Shown piece by piece: positions 12,860 to 23,613 of a stretch of DNA of 64,000 bases (position 1 is the stretch's first letter; each line of letters starts with the position of its first letter). The stretch is from Apostichopus japonicus (taxonomy: Eukaryota > Echinodermata > Holothuroidea > Aspidochirotida > Stichopodidae). The position numbers were made by a program, and so were the translations under genes. Below the pieces are notes generated by a model. That model saw only the letters and a list, made by a program, of their open reading frames with translations, was not told the origin of the DNA and searched no databases. The DNA lies in contig NC_092583.1 of NCBI RefSeq assembly GCF_037975245.1, positions 9,954,764 through 10,018,763 of the forward strand, given 5' to 3'.

Positions 12860-14810
12860 ATATAACCTAGCACACAGGTACAATTAACGTTTAACTGTTT
12901 TTATATTACGCCCTCACTTCATTCGGCAATGTCGGTATTTACATCATACAGAGACAGTTTAACCAATCACCTCTAGAAGAGAGAATGGCGTATACAGGCC
13001 TATCCCAGTCGGCAGATTATGAAAGGCGGAGTAGAACATGAATGAAATATCCGTTTGGCTGCCTGAAACTCTTCAAACTGGTTACTACGCTCTTGCTGAC
13101 GAATTGTTGCTAACCACCCCCTCCGCCATCTTGGTCAGGGGTCACTCAAAGAATGGCGTCTTAAAGACGCCTTCAGGGTTTCAGTACAGAAATGTGAAAC
13201 ATCAGGGGCAGCGATGGGAAGTACAACAAATATGATTGATGCAGAAGTTCTTTTGTAAAGCGAGTTCTTGAAGGGGGAAGGGTTGGGAGTTGTCAACATT
13301 TCAAGGATGTAGGGGACCGTACCTTGTAGACATTTTACATTCTGTATGCGTTAACACACAATGCGTGTAAAATGTGTATAGTTGCTTGCTCGTGCATTCT
13401 TTATTTATTTTTTATATCACTTTTATTTTTTATGTTTGTAGTTGTTTTAAAGAGGATTACGTCACAGATGGCACATACAAATTCATCTGAAATTCACCAG
13501 AAATCTGAATCTGAATTCACCAGAAATGAACTGTAGGCTAAGTATTAAAATATTTCGATAATTCTGTTCTTGTTCTTCCTTACAAATATGGGCCTACGCA
13601 CTCGGGAGGGGCCTGTATGGATCGAAAGTCAATTTTCACTACACACTTTCCCTCCTATAGCTACATAAAGGTTTGAGGAAATCTAAATGAATTGTCTTCA
13701 AATTCTTTTCAAGTACTTGTTTTAACTTGGCAGGAATGAACGAAACGAAACTTGTTTGGGTATCAAAATATGCATGTTATTACGGTGAAATATTGTGTAA
13801 ATCAGAGGTTCGCAGACTTTTATGCCCACGACCTAGGAGTTACCATGGGGACTGAGCAACGATCCATTAGACGACTCAACCCCCTCACCCATCCCACCCA
13901 CATCATCGATTTTAAAATGCATGAAAGTTGTAGCATTGACTGTGAACGTCGGCAAGCACCGAAAACTGTTCATGAATTTTTCGAATTCGGGAAAAATGTT
14001 CGACAGAAAATACTAGGAGCTGCATTAACTTCGATGCGTAAGTTCCTTTTTTCTCAAAGTTGTGGTTGGCGTCTTGGTGATCTCTTTGACTTTTATCTGC
14101 CAATATTCTTTTTGCAATAAATACAATGTACAAGTCCATTAAATGCCTCCGTAGGTAAACTTTTACACTTGTTGGATGTTGTGTGCAAGCTACCGTAGGG
14201 GATTCCCAGGTCCAATGAGTTACCTATGACCTCGCCCTTCACGTTGACGTGTATATATCATACAAACCTATTGTATTAGTTCAATTTCTATACATAATGT
14301 ACAGCAAACTCATAAATGTACTACAGGCAGGATAGGCAACATAAGTAAAGTGGTAGGCTGACGCTTAGTACGCCGTGACAGCTGTCTCTTATTATTAACT
14401 GATATCATTAGGATCGACGTAATGAACGTTTTACTTTCTATTCGCGAGTTCACCGAACATAAATGATAAATTGAGCATTTGTAAAGAACTATATCTTCAT
14501 AAAGTTAAAGTTAGGCAGCGGCGTGAGAAACTTTAGACCATGCCTAAGTTATTGCATCCATCGATGTCGGTACTGTTACCATTTAGTACTACTCACTGAT
14601 CTGTACAACAAGTAGTAGTAGTACTACTACTACTATAAGACTATAGTGGTAGCCGCCTAGTGAGTGGTACAGTGGTAGACGATCCTACTTCATAGTGTAA
14701 AATAACGTGCCTTACATACTGGATATTCGTAATCGTAGCTCAATTGGGCAGGTATAGCTGATAGGCCAGGCAATCCCATAAAGCAGTACTTGACAGGTGT
14801 GTAATTTCAG
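12860..14810. other. Upstream region of SHFL, no coding exon recognised
   Basis: Contains a 17-nt palindrome ggcgtcttaaagacgcc (about 13153), a short trinucleotide palindrome gtagtagtagtactactactac around 14611 and a possible hAT remnant at 13800-13930. A 5' untranslated exon for SHFL could lie here but no signal decides it. Confidence 0.4.
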
Positions 14811-14870
14811 TTTGGTGGGATTCCGTTTGAGGACATCAACAACAGGGGCATCAAGATGGGAGATGAAACG
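14811..14870 (+). CDS. SHFL: SHFL exon 1 (start exon; part probably 5' UTR)
   Basis: The exon is bounded by an acceptor (AG at 14809-14810) and a strong donor (gtatgt at 14871). Frame 0 is open for 20 codons and contains the proposed start ATG at 14856-14858, so residues 1-5 (MGDET) are coded here. The 15 codons before the ATG are open as well and could be coding if an unseen upstream exon exists. An in-frame TAA at 14802 limits any unspliced extension. Confidence 0.65.
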
Positions 14871-17800
14871 GTATGTACATAGTTGTGGCTTGTAAGAAAG
14901 TCAACAGGCTTAAATTCCACAGGCTTAGCCTAGGTCTATGAAATGCTGATGGCTTTCTTGGTGAAAATCGCAGCAAATGGTAGGCTAGACCTGGCAATAC
15001 TGAAAATGTACGTAGCTGTAAACACAAAACTAAAGAGAGGAAAGCAATTTGCATATATTTAGAATATGAAAAACTTAAATTGATAAAAGTTGCAGATGAT
15101 CACATCCTAGGATATAGGGCTAACAATTAGCTAAATTTGCAATGCCATATGTAACTCAATATTACAATTAATTTCCAATGATCAATTCATAGGTGACTAA
15201 GCTACAAAAACATTATCTTTGAGTAGGCCTAAATCACTTACAATCAGCATGTTTGCACGAGATAATTGCCACTTTTAATGCCCAGAATAGTGAAATTAGT
15301 TTTGGTCAATAATTCCCAAGGGGTTAGGAAGAACCTGAAGCTCTTTTGAAACTTATTCATCTGACTACATATGGTAGATTAACTCAGGCTTATATTGTGG
15401 AGACCAAGTGGGGAAACTTGTGACATGACCTGACCTAGGCAGGTCACACAGTAATATAATACAAAGTAGGCATGGGGCGGGATGAGAAAGTCAACAGTCG
15501 CCACACCCAGTGAGTCAGTACAGTACAGGAACATATATGCTATAGCCCTAAACAGCACTGTGTACCTACAATACTACATAGCACAATGAGAATGGTACAT
15601 AACACTATTGCACAATATAAGCAAGACTACTAGGTATATGCCAAGCACACATAATAAATGGGTAACAATCCATGTAGTCTATAAACAATGTGAGTGGCAT
15701 AGTAGAGCAGATATTGTAGAGCAGGGGTCGAAATTTAGAATATTTACCACTATTCCAGCGGAATAGTGGATTTGAAAATACACTATTCCGTCTCATTTTC
15801 CACTATTCCTTTGAAACAATAAAAAGAAAAAAAACATAACAAAATTATTTGTTGAGTCTTTTGTTGGGTTATTGATAATCATTAGTGTTTTGTGTACTGA
15901 GGCAAGAGAGCATGTAACCCAGGATGCAGGTTGTAAAACCCACTCACAAGGGTAATGTCAATGGCTAGTTTCGCACACTTCAGGGTATACAGGTCACACG
16001 GACACACACGGCCCAGCACGGGAAGGTTGCTGTAATAAATCAGCCTCGCGGGAAATGTTTTGAACAATATTGCCATTCCACATTTTTTTAAATTTATATT
16101 GTATGTTCGTTAGTAAACGTTTTCTTTTGTATGAATTTAACTTCAGTTCAGCGTTCCCTCTAATGTGCGGGATTCCCTTCAACTGACTCAGTAATCCCGC
16201 AAAGAAAACATTTGTTTGCTGGAAGTCCCTGCATCGTTATCTTGCATTCGCGTTAAGTTTATACTCAATGCACAACGTATTCACTTCACTGTAAAGAGGG
16301 GAAAAAACGAAAATCAGTAGAGAAAATACCAATTGTGTACAAAAAGTAAGTTGGTACACCTTTCAAATTTTACGAAAAGATCGAGCAAAACACTTTCGAA
16401 AAATTCACGCGAATCTGGCATATCGTGCTAAATGCAACTAATGTCATGTAAACAAGGCTCTAGTACACCCATTTATGAATAAACCGTAAGACCACATCTG
16501 GTGTTAAGCGGGAGAAAAAGTATTTTCTAGAATTTCCAAAAATACGCAAAAATAATATCCTACCATAGTTAAGTGTATAGCAAATAGCCTAACCACCTCG
16601 TCGGTTACGGATCACACGTAGGCCTAACTACATAACAACTTATTGTATTTTGCGAAGTTGACGTTTTCTACAAGAACATGGAAACAATATTAAACATTTA
16701 GTGAATCATGCCAAGTGGCCTAAAACATGTCATTACAAGGGTTACTTTCATAAAGATGGTAACTATAGGGGCCTTGATATCGTGCTATGCTTGTATAGTA
16801 TGGACTGTGCCTCATGTATCATGAGGAATATATTGTTTTGTTCACGCAGAGGAGTCAGTTGGCTTGAGGTGTGTTTTACTTATCTAAATGTTACGGGGAT
16901 ATTTTACCTACTTTTCTTGAACGCCTAAGATAATATTTCGCATAACTTTACCGATCCTTTACTGACTGACCTAATTAATTCTAGAATGGAACAAAAACAG
17001 TTGAACCCCATGTAACGTTTCTTGGAAACGTGCCAAAAAAAGTTAACAAACAGGTGTTAGACAGGGGATGAGCTCACAGTTGTTTGGCAAGGTACCTGAG
17101 AAAATTCGCAGCACATGGGTAGCCTAACGTAGTATTTAAGTAGGGGTAAACACTGCAGTTGTAAACTGATTAACGTATATTCATTGTTATAATATGGCAG
17201 TCTAGAAACGGGGCTTTGCCGAACGTTGTTTGTTTCATAATATCAGAAGTTTTGTAAGTTAAACTTTTTAAAGATTGTAAGACAATTTAAATCTCTTTTC
17301 ATAACATAATATTGCTACAGTCTCCAACTTGTCATTTTAAAATTTTCATTAGTTTCGTGACAATTTAAATTCCCAAATTTGTTATTATTTTGCATCTTCA
17401 ACTGCTAATTTTTTATCGCCAGACACGCAAAATTACCAATATTTTTCGGGGGCCTTCGCCCCTGGACAACCACAAGCATAGGCGTAGGAGCCTTATTTGA
17501 TTTGGGGGCTGAAACGACTTGCCCGAAAAATATAACCAAAATCGGGAAATCGGCAGTTGTTTTTAGTGTGTTCGCGGAAAATTGAACAAGGATTTTCAAC
17601 ACTGTACTACCTGCTACCCACGAGGTGATAATTTTCCCTACATACGCGATGGTATACAGAACGTGTAAGGTGCAATAAATCGGAGGAAAATGTAAGGCTT
17701 GCTATACTGTGCAAGTGCAGTTGGCTACGGAACATGTATGTACTGTACGTAACTGCAACTCACGTGTAAAGAAAGTTTCTTTTGTATTTCTGGGCAAGTT

Positions 17801-20800
17801 TTAACGCCCGGGAAACAAATAAAATTAAAATTGTTGCCTGACTAGTGACAGGCAAGTAAATTTAGATGGATTTGTCAAAGTTTGTTGTTAGCTTTCACTT
17901 TTAGCACTATCCATACGGAATAGTGAACCCAAGCAACTTGGTATTCCGTTCATGATTTCACTATCTCGGGATAGCGGAATAGCGTAAATTTCGACCCCTG
18001 TAGAGCAGTGTAAGCTAGGCTGGTTCCCTACCATATCAAGCCTTTGCTTTCAGAGAACAACAGTTAAGGCAGATGTGCACATACTGAATTCAGTCATTCC
18101 TGCTTCTGGGGCCACCACCTAGCATCCCCCATCCAACAAAGTGCACCTCAAATTCTTTTTCTAATACCAAGGTCCGGGGGGGGGGGGAAGAAGAGAGATG
18201 AGTCGGAGCCGGCCTCAGCTAGATCCTCATGAAACCACTGAACTGAAGATTGCATATAATTTACTCTGCTTTTCTTTTGCTAAGTCTACTTATACACTTT
18301 CCTCATCTACCTATGCTATTGACTAGGTAACGTTTTAGCACTGTATCCCAAATCCAGGACTATGCCCACTTCCTCTTCCTTCAAATCTCTATTATGAAGG
18401 CAGTAAATCTATGTGTTTTCCGTGTAGTAGGAAGTAGGAGGGTGTGGAATTAGGGATAGGTAAGCAAGGCTAATTTAGTAGGATGGGTAGCTGGAGACTG
18501 TTAAATAACCCAAAAATGATCTGGGAGTGTCATTAACCATTTTCAGACATTGGAATTTGGAACACAATTTGTAGTTCACAGTTGAAGTTTACAGCATGGT
18601 GTATGGATCAGAATTTTGTAAAACCTACCAAATATCATTTCCTTCTGATGAGCTATGTGACTATATAGCTAAAAACTTAAAAACTTTTTTGTTTGCTCCT
18701 TCACTAGACACTTCTAATAGCGGAAGAGAACTTGCTTCAACGGTTTCATACCGATGACATCGCAGCGAATAACAGGAGGGTGAGTTACCATTAAAATGAG
18801 CAAGATTGCCATCTTTTGTCCATAAATATGCTAGAAAGGTCAGATAATAGTCACTCATGTTGAAACATCAGAAAGCATTTACCTCTCTGAGACATAATTA
18901 CCTGCACCGAACACCACCGTAAACAAAAATATGGATGATCGGAAAAAATGTGAAAATATTTTGCAAATGTTTCTTTTAATAAGCAGCCATTTTTACCAAA
19001 TGTTACGGTGTGTAGAATTGGTGAAGGATTTCTCTATTTCCCCCTCGCTTTATTTTCTTTGTTAATTTTGATTTAAATTTTTTTCAAAAATGTCTCTGAC
19101 CCTAGTTGTACAAAATTTTGCTGACACCGATTTTTTCCCTCTCTCGTTTGTCAGATTCATGCGATATGCCGGGCGGTAGAGAACGAGGAAAACGATGCTG
19201 TGGACATCACATTTGAAATCCACGAGAATGGAACGGTCAGATGCAGCTTCAGAGGGACTTTGGAGAGAATAAACAGAGCAAGGTCCTTACTAGAGTACAA
19301 GTTGACCGGGGTTAGTTTGCTTCAAAATAAGAGGAGAGAGGGGTTTCAAACAATTGTTTGTTTTTGGCTAATTTGTAGTGTATGTAGTGTGGCTATATAG
19401 TTGCAATGTACTAAATGCCTAAGTGCTTACTGTTTAGGATAGTGTATTAAAAGGTAGTGAAATATAGTGTGGTTATATAATGCAATGTAGTAAATACCTA
19501 AGTGGGGACTGTTAAGATAGTGTAGTAAGAGGTAGTGAAATATAGTGTGGTTATATGGTTGCAATGTAGTAAGTGCCTAAGTGCTTACTGTTAAGATACT
19601 GTAGTAAAAGGTAGTGAAATATAGTGTGGCTATATAATGCAATTGGTTAGTGCCTACATACTGACTGTTAAGAAAGTTTACTAAAAGGAAGGGAAATATA
19701 GTGTGGCTATATAATGCAGTGTAGTAAGTACCTACATACTGACTGTTAAAGAATTGTAGTGAAAGGTAGTGAAATGTATGTTTGCTATATAGTACAATGT
19801 AGTAAGTGCTTAAATGACTGTTAGATTATCAATTTAAAGGGTGAGTCTGCTCTTGAAAAGAGATGGTTGTTTGAAACTATGAATTATTCAGTTAGGCTAT
19901 GTTACTGTGTAGTGTTGTGTAGTATTGTGTAGTGAAGTGTACTGAGCAGTCCTAACCAGAATAAAAATAACTTGAATTATTAATATGCTTTCAGGGGAAG
20001 GGGGGGGGGGCTCTTGAGGCAAGTCGTGATTATGTTTGGGTTTGTCTACGAGAGGAAATGCAACAAACACAGAGGCGCATTTTTGTCTGTTAACAAACTT
20101 CTGGCCACCCTTTCTTTAACATAATGTAGCCACAGTCTAACCCATAACAATGCATAGCATATATGCTAAATGTGTTAAGTCTCCCAACATCATACTCCAC
20201 AATGGAGCTAGATATGATATAAAATTAATAAATAAAATTTTCACTTTTGTACCAAATTGTATAAATGTTTAAACTTCCAGATATTGTCAGAATGCTTTTG
20301 AAACAGTATGTGTTTCTGTCTCGTCTTTAATGGACAGTAATTCTTCCATACACAATGTAACAGATGATTTTTGTTTGTTTTTGTCCATTCTCACTCTGTG
20401 GCTAATTGAAACATAATACTCCATAATGGAGTTGCTGGTTGAGTAGCTCTGCAGAATCTTATGGTAAATTTGTAGTTTTCATTTTGCAAAGTAAATTTGC
20501 CTGAAACCTTCTTCCTCGTTGCATCGCACAAGTCATATCTAGTAGAAAAAAAAGAGAAATTTAATATCTCTGTCGTTTGGTTAAAACTAAAATTTGATGG
20601 TCTCCTTAAAATGAAAACCAAAGATATCCAGGAATCTCTCTTCTTTAAAACAGGGACGGCAACATGATATGGATCCAATCGAGGGACTGGTTCCCCTGAA
20701 TGTGGCGAATTTGCAACAACTGGATCGCGAACTGTCTGAGCTCAGACAATTTGGTTGCCATGGCTGCAACAGAAGCTGGTGGAAGAAAGTGTTTACCTAC

Positions 20801-23613
20801 AAGCCAGTCAGCCAGTAAGTACCAAATCAGTCGTTACAAAGAAGGTATACGATTGTAACAATCATAATAATAATAGTCTCATACATGGCATAATCCAACC
20901 TAAACAGGTTGAGCCATGTGCTTCAGCAGGTTACAAATTAATAACACTATGGAACACTTTTTAACGCCAAGCTTAATTCGAGTGAGGTCCAGTGATCGCT
21001 AAAATGAACAGGGAGTGAGTTCCACAAGCAGGGAGCTGTATGTCGGAAGCTGAAATCATTGGAGAGGTCTTCTTCATGCAGAACACCACATGGGACTTAA
21101 TATGGAAGCTGGAAAAGTGATGTAAATGTAGTCATTTAATAAGAGAGGTAGAATCTTAATAGTACTGATATTTTTAAGAAATCCTTACAGAGGTATCAGT
21201 TTTCATATTTATCATAAATAACCAAGAGAAAACTTCATATTAAACTCATCGGACATTGAGAGACAACAACATTTTATACTTTCACCAACCCTCCCTCCCC
21301 TCTCCTCACACCCCCATTTTGTTTTTGGTTGCGGTTCAGACAATTATGTGCTGGTTGTGCAGAAAATTGAACTATTTATAACAAACTCAAGTCCTAGAAC
21401 AGCCTACACAGAGTAATCAATAGCTATTGCTCTCCTAATACCGTCAAATGAGAGATTCAAGCAGAGGACGTGATGGTGTTTATACTGCATGTGATGATAA
21501 TTGTATCATCATAGAACAAAAAATACATATTTAACAGCAATATCCTCAATATATATATCACAATGATACAATTACAATGTTGCCTTGTCTGAACATTTAA
21601 CGTACTATCTATTCAAGGGCTTCATCTAAAAGCAAATATTTGGAAGGTTATTAAGTTTTCTGTGGAAAAATTATCTCTATGTCATAGAGAGAACTGAGAT
21701 CAGCTCAATTGCTGCGATAAATGCCAAGCATTGTAGTGTTGCCAGATGCCTTCATAGAAGTTCGCCCAAAAAATATAAACAACAGTTTTTGGAAGTGTAA
21801 AGAACATTCTGTTAGATGTTGGGTTCTCACCAACTAATGAAGGAAAATGTACAGCAAATTATCGAAACACAGTTGGCTTTTACCATCAAAATGTCATTTT
21901 GAATATATAGCAGAAGATAAAACTTAAATTTTTTAAACATCAGTTTTGGCGATACGTCGGCGATCTGCATAGTAAGCCAATATATGTATGTGAGTGACCT
22001 ATCACACATCACGTAAGGTACATCAGTTATTTGATTTATATTGTTTCAATTTTTAAACTTCAAAATTACGGATTTACATGTTAAAGTTTTTTTTCTTTCT
22101 TCTACAACTTCCTTTCTTTGAATTCAGTTGTCCCAAATGCTCGGTATGTTACAATTGTGTTCCAAGAGGCCAAGAAAGAGGATGGGGCCGGTACGTTTGC
22201 CAACACTGCGGCAACACGTTTTCTGGATTTGCTGTTGCCGGGACGCCGGCTCCTTGCTTCAGATGTGGAAATGAGGTAAAGTGGGTGGGTTTTGCTGAAC
22301 AGCTAGCAGCAGGAGTGTAAAATCAGTGTATGAATATTGAAGTAGTTGTCAACGAATGCCAGCCAGTATTGCTAATACAGCTCTAAATCGTCCTCCCCCA
22401 TATCATGCTTCAAAGCACTCGTACTGACAGTATGAACAGTTCCTAACCTTTTATCTGATTTGAATGCTAATAGCACTATACACTGTTCTCCTATATCATG
22501 CTTGAAAGCACTCCTACTGACAGTATGAACAGTTTCTGATTCTAATGCTAATACCACACACTCTATACTGTACTCTCATATCATACTTCAAAAGCACTCG
22601 TATTGACAGAATACAAACAGTTCCTAGTCTTTATCTGGTAGAGACATGATATTCATACTGCTCATACTGACACAACCAGTGCTCTGAAGTGGGACATGAC
22701 AGTACAGTGTAGGTAAGCACTGCCTAAACCGGGTGCCGAATGCTGAGTATAATCACATCTGTCCGATGCAACTGAAGAGTGACGATACATTATGCACTCA
22801 CCCCGATTTGCATAGAACACCAAAGTCAACATCTATTGTCTACAGTGTGGCAGTAATTCTACCAAAGATGTTAAAGTACCTTGAAAGTTGCTGCAGAACC
22901 GCATCGAAGGCAGGCGCGTAGCCAAGGGGGGGGTGAAGGGGGGCACCGCCCCCCCTTGAGCATATTTTTTTGTACGTTTTTATGATATCGCTAGTAAATT
23001 CAAATAGAAAATACTTAGATGCAACTTGAAAGGTCTGGCTCAAACCGATGACAGGTTTTGTATTAGGGTGCCAGAGACCATGCGCTGCTCTTGAAAGAAT
23101 AGCAGCAGTAACTTGAAAAAAAAATACATCAATTAATGAGTAAGGGAAACTGGTCGACTGATTGCATCCTTTCGTGGAAATTGGCGGAACAATCGAATGC
23201 CGAAGACGGCGTGAAGCAAATTTGGGCGTTTTTTTTTAGTTTTCAGTTCTGTATTGAATGTGGAGCATCTGCTTAATGCTATTTATGTTACAGATTAGGT
23301 TCTTTTGGGTACGATTAAACAAAGTCTGTGCTCGTAAAAATTAATACCGATGTTTGTGGTAGTAATATAGCGTTCTAATGTTTTTTCTCCCCCATTACTC
23401 CAGGTGTTACCAGAACGTATCGGACCGAGACCTCAGTTCAACGACCACGGACACCATCGCTACACACATGCCTGCGCAGCTTGCGATAACGGTAGGATAA
23501 GGCCGTGCCCTGCGAGATCAGTCCTAGTCTTCAGCGACCCGCACGAATGTGCCGGTTCCACCGCCAGTACGTTCATGACCCAGGCCTCGGATGCCGGCAT
23601 CTACAACGACTGA
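14856..23613 (+). CDS. SHFL: Shiftless-like zinc-ribbon antiviral protein, six coding exons
   Basis: Spliced coding sequence joins 14856-14870, 18708-18779, 19155-19310, 20654-20814, 22128-22275 and 23404-23613, giving 253 residues and a TGA stop; every junction has GT/AG ends and keeps frame. Residues 93-253 follow vertebrate SHFL (C19orf66/RyDEN) closely: a VPLNVANL helix start, CHGC with a WW pair (116-124), HCPKC (135-139), a conserved tryptophan (154), CQHC (159-162), a GTPAPC segment (173-178) with C181, then an HRYTHACAAC block (202-211) and GSTASTFMTQ (235-244). Vertebrate SHFL binds RNA and stalled ribosomes and suppresses -1 programmed frameshifting of viruses. Human SHFL has 291 residues and ends in a Glu-rich tail; this one stops just after the GST block. 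Residues 6-78 look like a degenerate KH fold. The start is the first in-frame ATG after an upstream stop (14802) and has A at -3 and G at +4; 14811-14855 is also open after a splice acceptor, so an upstream coding exon cannot be excluded. Family assignment is firm; antiviral function here is inferred. Confidence 0.87.
15722..18000. mobile_element. 2.28 kb non-autonomous TIR transposon in SHFL intron 1
   Basis: Perfect 16-bp terminal inverted repeats (CAGGGGTCGAAATTTA at 15722-15737, its reverse complement at 17985-18000). The direct repeat TGTAGAGCA occurs at 15715-15723 and 17999-18007, consistent with an 8-9 bp target duplication, as in hAT or MULE-type elements. Subterminal sequence repeats the motif CACTATTCC/GGAATAGTG several times at both ends. 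No transposase-like frame is visible inside, so it is non-autonomous. It also contains a terminal fragment of another element near 17477. Confidence 0.8.
17477..17545 (-). mobile_element. Fragment of CATAGGCG element (single end)
   Basis: This stretch begins with CATAGGCGTAGGAG and runs into cgacttgcccgaaaaatata. It is a near match to the reverse complement of the right end of the complete element at 45138-45665. No opposite terminus was found nearby, so it is a solo end nested within the larger intron 1 transposon. Confidence 0.65.
18708..18779 (+). CDS. SHFL: SHFL exon 2
   Basis: A 72-nt exon in phase 0 at both ends, with acceptor ctag (18704-18707) and donor gtgagt (18780). It encodes residues 6-29, beginning TLLIAEENLLQRFH. 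The LQRFH segment can be placed against the LREKFH segment near the N-terminus of human SHFL, and the strand-helix pattern fits the first half of a KH fold without a GxxG loop. Confidence 0.72.
19155..19310 (+). CDS. SHFL: SHFL exon 3 (KH-like second half)
   Basis: A 156-nt, phase 0 exon with acceptor gtcag (19150-19154) and donor gttagt (19311). It encodes residues 30-81. Two predicted strands (DITFEI and TVRCSFRG) are followed by a helix (LERINRARSLLEYKL). The spacing matches the closing strand-helix of KH domains (hydrophobic-x-G, then I/V-x-x-A-x-x-L-I-E). The exon is strongly coding-like, with no stop over 52 codons. Confidence 0.78.
19370..19830. repeat. Tandem repeat, ~78 bp unit, about 5 copies
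   Basis: Units contain gtagtaaaaggtagtgaaatatagtgtgg spaced about 78 bp apart (19459, 19537, 19617, 19693, 19771). It lies in SHFL intron 3. Confidence 0.85.
20654..20814 (+). CDS. SHFL: SHFL exon 4 (start of zinc ribbon)
   Basis: A 161-nt exon, acceptor acag (20650-20653), donor gtaagt (20815), ending in phase 2. It encodes residues 82-134 and two bases of His135. It holds the LVPLNVANLQQLDRELSEL helix, the first CxxC knuckle (Cys116, Cys119) and Trp123-Trp124, all with direct counterparts in human SHFL (LLPLTEANL, CSSC, WW). Confidence 0.9.
22128..22275 (+). CDS. SHFL: SHFL exon 5 (core zinc ribbon)
   Basis: A 148-nt exon with acceptor ttcag (22123-22127) and donor gtaaag (22276). One base completes His135, then come residues 136-184. 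It has eight cysteines: 136, 139, 142, 145, 159, 162, 178 and 181. The CxxC pairs at 136/139, 159/162 and 178/181 match the human zinc-binding pattern; Cys142 and Cys145 are extra relative to the human protein as I know it. Confidence 0.92.
22371..22640. repeat. Tandem repeat, ~90 bp unit, 3 copies
   Basis: Units contain catgcttcaaagcactcgta followed by ctgacagtatgaacagttcc, with the third copy more diverged. It lies in SHFL intron 5. Confidence 0.85.
22911..23038 (-). mobile_element. hAT-type miniature element, family A copy 2 (truncated)
   Basis: It starts with CAGGCGCGTAGCC and a G-rich subterminal stretch and then matches family A through gatatcgctagta and acttagatgcaactt, but breaks off near 23035 without the other terminus. 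It lies in SHFL intron 5, in the same orientation as the copy at 28678. Confidence 0.75.
23404..23613 (+). CDS. SHFL: SHFL terminal coding exon 6
   Basis: Acceptor ccag (23400-23403), phase 0, 69 residues (185-253) then TGA. It begins VLPERIGPRP, matching the human RILPPRWDRDPD stretch, continues with a His/Cys-rich block (HHRYTHACAAC) and ends shortly after GSTASTFMTQ, the counterpart of human GSTVATCLSQ. The acidic tail of vertebrate SHFL is absent. Confidence 0.9.
   Translation: MLPERIGPRPQFNDHGHHRYTHACAACDNGRIRPCPARSVLVFSDPHECAGSTASTFMTQASDAGIYND

Noticed and set aside
13038-13235. A 65-residue plus-strand frame upstream of SHFL
   Set aside because: No recognised domain and no splice sites that would join it in frame to SHFL exon 1.
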